NCBI GenBank assembly: GCA_030639305.1
Contig: DAOWCY010000078.1
Span: 1 to 29,133, forward strand
Direction of reading: 5' to 3'
Length of the DNA stretch: 29,133 bases
DNA from: JAGLQA01 sp023135565
GTDB taxonomy: Bacteria > Acidobacteriota > Aminicenantia > UBA2199
Shown: positions 22,841 through 29,133 of the stretch, in pieces
How the letters are laid out: every line of letters begins with the position of its first letter
Numbering within the stretch: the stretch's first letter is position 1
Translations under genes and position numbers: made by a program
The notes under the pieces: generated by a model
Told to the model about the DNA's origin: nothing
Seen by the model: only the letters and a program-made list of their open reading frames with translations
Databases searched by the model: none

Positions 22841-24259
22841 ATGAAGAAGAAAATGCTATTTTTAATCGTTACCACACTTTTCGTTTTTTCCCTGTTTTTA
22901 CCGGCAGGCGGACTCGAGGTTTTAAAGATCGAAGAAAGCGGCGAAAAAGACAAACTATTTTTCGATCTAAAGGACGTACAGGCTATTATCGCCGGTTTCG
23001 AAGCCGGTGACCTGCAGATGTTTATCGAATTCGCCGACCTGCAGGACAAGGTGCTGGCCCGGCTCGGCAAGTTCAAAAGCGGGAAAATCAAATGGCGGCA
23101 CAAAATCCAGGCTAAAACCAGGATGCTGGTTAAATTCGACAAAACCGATTTTCCCGGCGTACTGGAAAAATTGCAGGCAAATCCCATGAAACCCGGTTTT
23201 CAAGTTATTTTGAGCAATTCCAAAACCAATGAAGTGCTAAAAAGTTATGAAATCTCTTCTGCTCCTTTTGCCGATTTAGCTATCGAAGTCAAATACCCCA
23301 TCAAAGTAAAACCCGGCGAAGAGTTAAAAGAGAAAATCACCACCACCATCCGCAATACCGGCGCAGCTCCAGCCGGGAATTTCCATGTAGATTTTACTAT
23401 TACCGCGGAGAATCGCCCCGATATCAAATTAGGCTCTTTTTTAAAAGAATTTTCCCAGGATGTCGTCATCAAAGACGGCAAAGAGACGGTTGGGAAACTG
23501 GTCGGCGGCGCCGATTGTTCTCTAACTATCGACTCTCTTAAAATCCCGGCGGACATCGTCCCCGGGCGTTATAATATGCAGGTTACGGTGGATTCCCAGG
23601 ATGTGATTAAGGAACCGGACGAAGAGAATAATGTTTTCAAAGGATTCCTGATTATATCGGTAGCCGAACCGAAGCTCTTGACCTTAGATTTATCCGAAAC
23701 CCGGCTGGTTTTTAAACCCTCTGACTGGGGATTTAGCATCATGCACGGCAGCACCGTGCTTTCGGACGGCAAAGATTGGCGAAAATGCCGGATCAAAGCT
23801 CATATTTACCAGATCAGGCATGCCTCCTGGAAGGATTTCCACTGGGAGATCGACACCTTTGACCGTTCCGTATGGCGGATCACAGGCGCCGCTTTTTGCA
23901 AATCCGGCGGCAAAGCCAAAGAGTTAAAGATTAAAGTAGCGCCTCGTGGAGGTTCTAAGACAGCCATGCCCACCAGTGTAGATTTGGTGCTCAAGGACAC
24001 CAAATTGGAATTCAAGCCTGCCACCCGGGAGTTTAAGTTATTGTCATATGGTGATTCTATTGCTTATGTGCCTTTTTGGCAGACCTGCAAGTTAGAATCT
24101 CATCTTTATCAATTTAAGAACACGAACTGGCCCGGTGTATTTTGGCAAGCCGATACTTTTAAGAAGGAAGTCAACAAAATTTCCGAAGGGAAATTTTGCA
24201 AGCAGGGTATTGGCGGCACGGTTACTCCTACTAAGATCGGCATTAAAGTAGAGCAATAA
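22841..24259 (+). CDS. Secreted CARDB-domain protein with a duplicated C-terminal module
   Basis: The function is unknown. It has a signal peptide (about 1-23), an N-terminal region of about 120 residues that I do not recognise, and a CARDB-like adhesion domain (about 144-275, including VKPGEELKEKITTTIRNTG and EPDEENN). Two copies of a novel module follow (about 281-367 and 381-471). The two copies align with an exact 100-residue offset. Shared residues are W313/W413, C316/C416, H321/H421, W330/W430, W335/W435, DTF 338-340/438-440 and C353/C453. The paired Cys suggest a disulfide in each module, consistent with export. The start has AGGAGG ahead of the ATG. The upstream 130 bp is AT-rich with TAATAT-like elements. 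Palindromic repeats follow directly. Confidence 0.85.
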   Translation: MKKKMLFLIVTTLFVFSLFLPAGGLEVLKIEESGEKDKLFFDLKDVQAIIAGFEAGDLQMFIEFADLQDKVLARLGKFKSGKIKWRHKIQAKTRMLVKFDKTDFPGVLEKLQANPMKPGFQVILSNSKTNEVLKSYEISSAPFADLAIEVKYPIKVKPGEELKEKITTTIRNTGAAPAGNFHVDFTITAENRPDIKLGSFLKEFSQDVVIKDGKETVGKLVGGADCSLTIDSLKIPADIVPGRYNMQVTVDSQDVIKEPDEENNVFKGFLIISVAEPKLLTLDLSETRLVFKPSDWGFSIMHGSTVLSDGKDWRKCRIKAHIYQIRHASWKDFHWEIDTFDRSVWRITGAAFCKSGGKAKELKIKVAPRGGSKTAMPTSVDLVLKDTKLEFKPATREFKLLSYGDSIAYVPFWQTCKLESHLYQFKNTNWPGVFWQADTFKKEVNKISEGKFCKQGIGGTVTPTKIGIKVEQ

Positions 24260-24300
24260 CCCCGTGCGCACGGGGAGGCGATAAGCGGCTCCGCCGCAAG
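24260..24300 (-). repeat. R2 GC-palindrome repeat, copy 1
   Basis: CCCCGTGC/GCACGGGG (24260-24275) is followed by GGCGATAAGCGGC and a small GCGGC/GCCGC stem. In reverse complement it matches 25358-25398 nearly base for base. The exception is the large stem, which differs but stays paired there (CCCCAC/GTGGGG). Confidence 0.75.
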
Positions 24301-24464
24301 GAGCGCTTTTGATTTTAAATTATAAAAAGTTTTGATTAAACTTTTTCAAAAGTTTAGCCCCCGGCAGGGTCGCCGAAGGCAAGAGCGCTTTTGATTCTAA
24401 ATTAACAAAAGTTTTGATCAAACTTTTTTAAAAGTTTGGCCCCCGGCAGGGTCGCCGAAGGCAA
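24301..24464 (+). repeat. R1 copies 5 and 6 as an 82 bp direct tandem
   Basis: Two near-identical 82 bp units (24301-24382 and 24383-24464) each begin with GAGCGCTTTTGATT. Each carries the AAACTTTTT..AAAAGTTT stem and ends in GGGTCGCCGAAGGCAA. The tail is CGCCGAAGGCAA here instead of the CCGCCGGAGGCAA of copies 1-4. Copy 7 at 25208 shares this variant, so the three form a recent subfamily. Confidence 0.85.
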
Positions 24465-24539
24465 TAGGCCGGGTGCTGAAAGCTGTGTTTGTTGATGGCC
24501 CACAATGAGCTAAAAGAGAGGCCCAGGAGGTATAAAAAA

Positions 24540-25067
24540 ATGGAACAGGCGATTAGTAGACTTAGAGATGTTATTGCAAAGGAGCAATTTGTGAACTGTT
24601 ATTCCGGGAAATTTTCCCCGCAGGAGCGTTCACATTTTGTGGATTTTCTTTCAGCGTTAGGGAAAGAGTACGAAAATATTATTTTGAGTGATATAAACAT
24701 CGACGTGTTTGATAGCTGCGACGACGAGGAGCAGGAGGCGAATGCGCTTCAAGCATTAATCAACTGCGAATTTTTCCAAAAGGGTAAAGCTGTTGTCGAT
24801 ATAGATGGCGTCTCGATTGCCGATGCGTTGAATAAGTTTGGTGACAGCCTGGATGAGCGAGTACTTCTTGTTTTCCATTTTTTCCATGATCTCGACAATG
24901 AGAACGAGAGAAGCACATTACGTTCATTAAGAAAAGCGATTGGGAACAAGGAAGGGATGAGCAGTCACGTAGGTATCCTGATTATCAGCGATCAAAAAAT
25001 TTCCGGTTGGGACTTAGTTCCCGAATCCAACTTAGGTGACCGGCAGGTAGCTTTCTTTGAGTACTGA
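24540..25067 (+). CDS. Uncharacterised 175-residue protein resembling an ATPase core without a P-loop
   Basis: I chose ATG 24540 because AGGAGG lies nine bases ahead; a longer frame from 24489 has no ribosome-binding site. The pattern of a strand with acidic end (KAVVDIDG), a second strand with HD (RVLLVFHFFHDL), a basic helix (ERSTLRSLRKAI) and a third strand (HVGILIISD) resembles the Walker B-sensor part of AAA/STAND ATPases. No GxxGxGKT motif precedes it, and the expected acidic pair in the Walker B strand is HF. It may be a pseudo-ATPase, a fragment, or an unrelated fold. The strand VVDI resembles VVDM at the cut end of the NTPase encoded at 27449. Repeats border it on both sides. Confidence 0.65.
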   Translation: MEQAISRLRDVIAKEQFVNCYSGKFSPQERSHFVDFLSALGKEYENIILSDINIDVFDSCDDEEQEANALQALINCEFFQKGKAVVDIDGVSIADALNKFGDSLDERVLLVFHFFHDLDNENERSTLRSLRKAIGNKEGMSSHVGILIISDQKISGWDLVPESNLGDRQVAFFEY

Positions 25068-25382
25068 GGGGCGGGAACAGCATTCAGCTTTCGGCCTTCG
25101 GTTTTCGGCCCGGTCTCAAGAATTATTGCGAGTTATTTTTACCACGAAGCACACGAAGGGCACGAAGGGGTGCGGTGCACCCACCCTATAAGCCGCTTCG
25201 CGGCAGGAAACGCTTTTGATTCTCAATTAACAAAAATTTTGATCAAACTTTTTTAAAAGTTTGGCCCCCGGCAGGGTCGCCGAAGGCAAGAGCGCTTTTG
25301 CTTCTGAATAATCAAACGTTTTGTTGATTGAGAAGCAAAGGCGCTCACACGCGGCTTCTTGCGGCGAAGCCGCTTATCGCTC

Positions 25383-25409
25383 CCCCACGCGAGTGGGGCT
25401 TGATTTTTT
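25383..25409 (+). terminator. Hairpin with T-run at the end of R2 copy 2
   Basis: CCCCAC (25383-25388), a GCGA loop and GTGGGG (25393-25398) are followed by CTTGATTTTTT. The form is that of an intrinsic terminator and would isolate the downstream genes from upstream transcription. Confidence 0.5.
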
Positions 25410-25428
25410 GAGGTGGCTGTGCTATATT
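25400..25428 (+). promoter_or_regulatory. Candidate sigma70-type promoter for the kinase-like/NTPase gene pair
   Basis: TTGATT (25400-25405) and TATATT (25423-25428) are 17 bp apart, placing the start near 25435 and the leader at about 46 bases. The -35 overlaps the T-run of the R2 hairpin, so the repeat may itself supply the promoter. Confidence 0.45.
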
Positions 25429-25480
25429 TTATAATTAATAAAGCTCTTGCTCCTATTGGGGCGAGGAAGAGAGTTATTTC

Positions 25481-27445
25481 ATGGAAATGAAGAAAACATT
25501 AGCCGACATTAGACAGATGCACCGGGATGTATCAAAGATAACCCGGGAAAAAGAGAGGAAATGTTACGAATACCTCGATGATTTTGTAGGAGCAATATCC
25601 CTGCTTATCGAAAAATTTGAGATTTTTTCCGATCACATAGCCTGGGAATGCATTTATGACAAAGTGCCGGGAAACCTCCAGGTAGAAGAGAAATATATCC
25701 TGCGCGACGCCGCCAAAAAAGAGCGCCGGAATGCTCCAATAAAGAGCAGCGAAACGTTTAATTACCCGAAGGATAGGTATTTCTTGCCGCCGCTGAACAA
25801 GAAAGATTTCGGAGAAAAGTTCAGCAATTATTTCAGCAGCGGGACACTATCCGAGGTATTTGAAATCCCCTTAAAGCCCGGTTTTTCGTGTTTTAACCTG
25901 CCTGTTTTTTCCGAAAAGGAAAGCCTGCCGCAGTGGATATTGACGCTGGTACACAAGGAAGAGGAAAGCGATTTTATTACGGGCCAGGATTTTTTCGAGA
26001 TTTTGGAGCATGTATCCTATGAAATAGGTCTGGCCTGGAATAGGTTCCGGGAGTATGCGGCGGACAGGTTATTGGAGATCATCGACTACAGGTTAGCGGG
26101 CGGTAAAAAAACAAGGAGCGATTCCACTTTAGATCAACTAAGAATAATTACCAGGACACTGTCTGCGGAAATCCAGGCCGAGTGGTGCGCTTTTTTCCTG
26201 GTTGACGAGCAAGAAAAAATCCTGCGGCTGGAAACCGGCAATGTGGAACCGGAAAATCCGATTATTTATTGTTTAGCCGATAAATCCGATATAATGGTGA
26301 ATAGTTTCACGGGGAATGAAGTCATCAGCTTTTCCGGCAGAAAGAGTCTTGAAGATACTATCGGTTCCGAAAAAATGAGGCCCCTCGAAAGAGCAATCAG
26401 GCAGGTGAAAAAGCTGAGGAAAGTCAAACAGCGCAAAGGTCATTTTACCCCATATGTTTTGTTCGAGCATACGCTGTTTTTCCCGATTGCCGTCGGAGCT
26501 AAAAGAATAGGATTCATGACTCTCTTTCGGGCCAAGAAAACGCATAAGCCTGAGCCGGAGGATAGATTCGAGTATGTAACACGTCCCTTTTCCGAATTTG
26601 AAACCGATTTATTGGAAAAAGTGCAGCGCCGCGTTTTTGATATTATTATTTCGCAAGACGCTGCTCAAAAACGGATGCGGGATGTTATTTCCCAGGTTAT
26701 CAGCCCTATACACGCATTGATCAGCACTACAGGAAATCCAGTCAAAGGCGATAAGTCCGTCGGGAATTTATCTAAAAAGTTGGATGAAGCCAACGCACTA
26801 TCCCGGATTGCGGAACAATATGTGATGAACTTTGAGACACTCTTAGACATCGACACTCGCAAGTTGAAGCTGAGAAAAGAAAGAATCCCGGATTTAAGGA
26901 AATACCTGATTAATATTGCCATGCTCTATACGCCGCTCATTCGTCCCAAATGCATATCTATCAATGTGACCGGAGAAACTCGCAGCGATATTTCTATTGA
27001 GATAGATAAGGATTTATTCGGCATGGTTATTTCAAATATCGTTGACAACGCTGTCAAATATTCTTTTGACCCGGAGGATAGGATACCGCTCGGTTTGCAA
27101 GCCAAACCCGAATCAACAAAGGACAAAGAGAATGTGTTAATCACAGCCGAAGCGGAAAAGAATTTCATTACTATAACGGTTAGTAATTACGGTATAAATA
27201 TTCCGGAGGGAGAAAAGAGAAGGATTTTCGATAGGGAGTTTAGAGGTGTCCATGCGCCTGACCGCGCCAAAGGTACGGGTATCGGTCTCTTTGTACCGAA
27301 TGAGATCATAAAGAAACACGGCGGCTCTATCGAACTCGTCCCCGATACACCGGAGTACAATACTGTTTTTGAGATCACGTTACCTGCAAAGGGGGCCGAG
27401 AAATCTAACAAACCTCGAAATAACCATGGTGATAGGGAGGAGTAA
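25481..27445 (+). CDS. GAF and histidine-kinase-like ATPase protein lacking the phospho-acceptor histidine
   Basis: This is a cytoplasmic protein without membrane helices. A helical N-terminus (1-60) and a region I do not recognise (60-200) lead to a GAF-like domain (about 215-385). A HisKA-like helix follows, and then a GHKL ATPase domain (about 505-637). ATPase motifs are the N box (ISNIVDNAVKYS, N519/N523), G1 box NYGINIP (569-575, Asp replaced by Asn), IFDREFRG (582-589) and G2 box GTGIGLF (598-604). In the HisKA-like segment, SQVISPIHAL aligns with HELRTPL so that S404 stands where the phosphorylated His should be. It may therefore be an ATP-dependent switch and not a true histidine kinase. 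The ATG at 25481 has only a distant GAGG. The stop is three bases before the next ATG, and that gene's GGAGGAG lies inside this one, so they are coupled. Confidence 0.85.
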   Translation: MEMKKTLADIRQMHRDVSKITREKERKCYEYLDDFVGAISLLIEKFEIFSDHIAWECIYDKVPGNLQVEEKYILRDAAKKERRNAPIKSSETFNYPKDRYFLPPLNKKDFGEKFSNYFSSGTLSEVFEIPLKPGFSCFNLPVFSEKESLPQWILTLVHKEEESDFITGQDFFEILEHVSYEIGLAWNRFREYAADRLLEIIDYRLAGGKKTRSDSTLDQLRIITRTLSAEIQAEWCAFFLVDEQEKILRLETGNVEPENPIIYCLADKSDIMVNSFTGNEVISFSGRKSLEDTIGSEKMRPLERAIRQVKKLRKVKQRKGHFTPYVLFEHTLFFPIAVGAKRIGFMTLFRAKKTHKPEPEDRFEYVTRPFSEFETDLLEKVQRRVFDIIISQDAAQKRMRDVISQVISPIHALISTTGNPVKGDKSVGNLSKKLDEANALSRIAEQYVMNFETLLDIDTRKLKLRKERIPDLRKYLINIAMLYTPLIRPKCISINVTGETRSDISIEIDKDLFGMVISNIVDNAVKYSFDPEDRIPLGLQAKPESTKDKENVLITAEAEKNFITITVSNYGINIPEGEKRRIFDREFRGVHAPDRAKGTGIGLFVPNEIIKKHGGSIELVPDTPEYNTVFEITLPAKGAEKSNKPRNNHGDREE

Positions 27446-27448
27446 GAA

Positions 27449-28999
27449 ATGAATAAAGAAAAGGAAATAGACCTCGACATGGAGAAAATGATTAAAAATG
27501 ATCCTGGAACGCTACTTAGTGAGTTAAAAGAAAAAGCTCAAAATGTAGAAATAAACAAGAGAAAGGACTTTGAAAATAACCTGCTGAGATTGGCACAGGA
27601 AACCACCGAAGTTGAAAAACGCAGCGCAGTATATGAAGTGCTGGTTTCTTTGCAGTCCATCTGGAATCAATACAAACCTGAAAAAGGACTCCAGGAAAAA
27701 TTCCACGCTGCATTCGATGTAAAAAACTATAAAGAGGCCGAAGAAATTTACAAAAGGTTGGCCAATCAGGGGCTTGACTATATCGGTACATTTCAAACCG
27801 GGGAAGGGAGGTTCACTCCTATCAGCTCTGAAAAAGAGGACATGATCCTGCATTACAGTAAAAATAGTCTAAAACTCTATAACCTGCATTTAGAACCATT
27901 GGCCTCTCCCGTGGAGTTGGATGCCATGGAAGTTATCGACGTGTTTATTCCTTTTCCCCACCAATTTTCCGGGTGCCAAGAAGTGAAAGCGGCCAAAACA
28001 GAAAACTCGCCCCCCCCAATATGGCTGCTGCTGGAAAATGAAAAAGGCCATAAAGGTGTCGTTTCCGTCGATATAGAGAGCATTATTCGGGAAGATATAG
28101 ATTATACGGATATTGAAATCCAGGTTAAATACTTAGACCATAAGATGAAAAACGTTTTCCGCCTGTCATATTTCCAGAATCACCTGCTGCTAATTTCAGA
28201 CAATTCGCTCTATTATCGCAAAGAAAATGAGGAGTGCGAAAGATGGTACTCTACAGGGAAAATGGAAACCAAAATTACCGTGGTTGAACCCACTCGGGAA
28301 GCGCTCTGGGTAGGTCACTCAAATGGAGACGTGGTTATCCTAAAAAGCCTGCAATATGTGGGTGTTCGATCAGTTTTGAAAAAATTTTCTGAAGAAATTA
28401 AAGGTATCCGGGGAGTAGAAAGATATGTGTTAGTATTCAGAAAGAATATCCTGGGGATCGCTGATTTCGCAGGGAATCCGGTATCGAAACCGCTGAAAAC
28501 CCATTGTGAAATCATACAATCTGTTCCCATTGAAAATAAATTCATTTTGATGCTGCTAGCAAACGGGATGCTTATCGCCAGGGATTTTAACCAGGGAAAT
28601 ATCCGCTGGCAAATTAACATAGGAGACATATACGAAACACTTTTTGTCTTCGGGCAATATGTCTACTGTGCAAAAAGTGACGGGCAAACTCTGATGTTTA
28701 AGATTCCCCCGTTCCATACCATGGCCAAAGAATTTGAAAGCAAGCGCATCTATGTAGAGAAACAATTTTTAGAGTCGGGGCCTAACGAACCTATCAAATA
28801 CATATCGGATTTTGTCGGCAGAAAAGATCTTCTAAACGAAATTAAAGAGAAGTCAAACGCCCATTTCCTGATCTATGGTGAGCCACGGGTAGGTAAAACT
28901 TCTCTATTGAACGTACTCCGGGATGCGCTGTCTGAAACAGCCGGATGCTGCGTAGTTGATATGGAGCAATTATTAAAGGAAACCGGCTCATATCTATAG
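27449..28999 (+). pseudogene. Beta-propeller-NTPase protein, truncated after Walker A
   Basis: A helical N-terminus (1-100) is followed by a propeller-like, strand-rich region (about 105-440, with repeats such as REALWVGHSNGDVVIL and NKFILMLLANGMLIARDF). A P-loop NTPase domain then opens with FVGRKDLL (455-462) and Walker A GEPRVGKTS (477-485), in the style of AAA/STAND enzymes. The frame ends at residue 516, only 31 residues after Walker A. There is no Walker B or sensor region. The end coincides with two 23 bp direct repeats typical of a transposon end, so the gene is most likely cut by insertion. It is translationally coupled to the kinase-like gene upstream, and the two probably act together. 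Confidence 0.75.
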
Positions 29000-29000
29000 C

Positions 29001-29133
29001 GCTCATTAAAATTGACCCGCCTGTGCTCATATAAATTGACCCACCTGCGGACGTTCTGCATACGTTTTACTATCTTCTAACGTATTTGCCATACCCTCGG
29101 CGTGGAAATTTCCCCACTATACTTCCTCCTGAA
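29001..29133. mobile_element. Probable end of an IS21-family element, running off the window
   Basis: Two 23 bp direct repeats, GCTCATTAAAATTGACCCGCCTG (29001-29023) and a close copy with ATAAATTGACCCACC (29025-29047), stand in tandem. Repeated GGGTCAATTT-type sequences (read on the - strand) near the tips are usual for IS21-family elements. No transposase frame can be confirmed in the remaining 86 bp. On the - strand a frame ends in QEEV-stop near 29115-29133, which could be the end of istB. The exact boundary cannot be fixed because the other end lies outside. Confidence 0.5.

Larger units (their letters stand above)
25068..25480. repeat. Repeat-filled gap: R3, R1 copy 7, R2 copy 2
   Basis: No gene is seen in this 413 bp gap. 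It contains a 9 bp-periodic R3 stretch (CACGAAGNN units, 25140-25168) and a GGGTGC/GCACCC-type segment (25169-25203) related to 203-231. R1 copy 7 (25208-25289) and the R2 repeat in + orientation (25358-25398) follow. The R2 copy is inverted relative to 24260-24300, so the 175-residue gene lies inside an inverted-repeat bracket of about 1.1 kb. The segment before the R2 copy (25296-25345) contains a CTTCT/AGAAG-type inverted repeat. Confidence 0.75.

Noticed and set aside
24301..24464. Possible CRISPR or attachment-site repeats
   Set aside because: Only two adjacent 82 bp units exist. They belong to the dispersed R1 family, which also occurs singly elsewhere.
24489..24539. Longer start for the 175-residue protein
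   Set aside because: The TTG start lacks a ribosome-binding site, and its coding would cover the strong AGGAGG that serves ATG 24540.
1..29133. tRNA, rRNA or known riboswitch genes
   Set aside because: I scanned the gaps for cloverleaf arms with a terminal TTC-loop pattern and for familiar riboswitch cores and saw none. A covariance-model search could still find a divergent one.

Overview
The window is 29.1 kb of moderate GC bacterial DNA. It encodes a complete Sec/Ton envelope apparatus and a large periplasmic tricorn-type protease, so the host is almost certainly a Gram-negative (diderm) bacterium. A one-piece hybrid two-component regulator with a beta-propeller sensor, a secreted tricorn homologue, a pyrophosphate-type phosphofructokinase and many dispersed palindromic repeats together suggest an uncultured, peptide- or polymer-degrading lineage such as the Acidobacteriota/Aminicenantota. 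That placement is an inference and is not shown by any marker gene here.

Layout. Positions 1-8276 hold a 1.47 kb-codon hybrid sensor kinase/AraC-type regulator followed by a tricorn protease homologue, both on the + strand. Positions 8277-9831 hold dut and an unknown 139-residue gene (both -), bracketed by two inverted copies of a ~108 bp foldback element, one of them beside a purine-rich tandem array. Positions 9832-13736 hold a six-helix membrane protein (-), then an unknown gene, ndk and another unknown gene (+). Positions 13806-19997 form one tightly packed - strand operon: tgt-yajC-secD-secF-tonB-exbB-exbD. It ends at a shared hairpin terminator facing the + strand genes. Positions 20308-21134 hold a YgiT-type zinc-finger protein and an overlapping short-chain dehydrogenase (-). 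A 109 bp IS66-like MITE with an 8 bp target duplication follows. Next come a PPi-type phosphofructokinase gene and a secreted CARDB protein (+).

The right end (24.2-29.1 kb) looks like accessory DNA. Repeats surround a small protein that resembles an ATPase core without a P-loop. They are followed by a two-gene unit: a GAF/histidine-kinase-like ATPase that lacks the phospho-acceptor histidine, and a beta-propeller protein fused to a P-loop NTPase. The second gene stops about 40 residues after its Walker A motif, next to two 23 bp direct repeats that look like the end of an IS21-family element.

The most unusual signal is a dispersed repeat (called R1 here, seven copies). All copies share flanks, but the hairpin stem differs between copies and stays self-complementary each time. 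Two copies, in opposite orientations, lie in frame inside the sensor-kinase gene, together with a 9 bp-periodic intergenic-type repeat. They expand a loop of the ATP-binding domain and the linker to the receiver domain.
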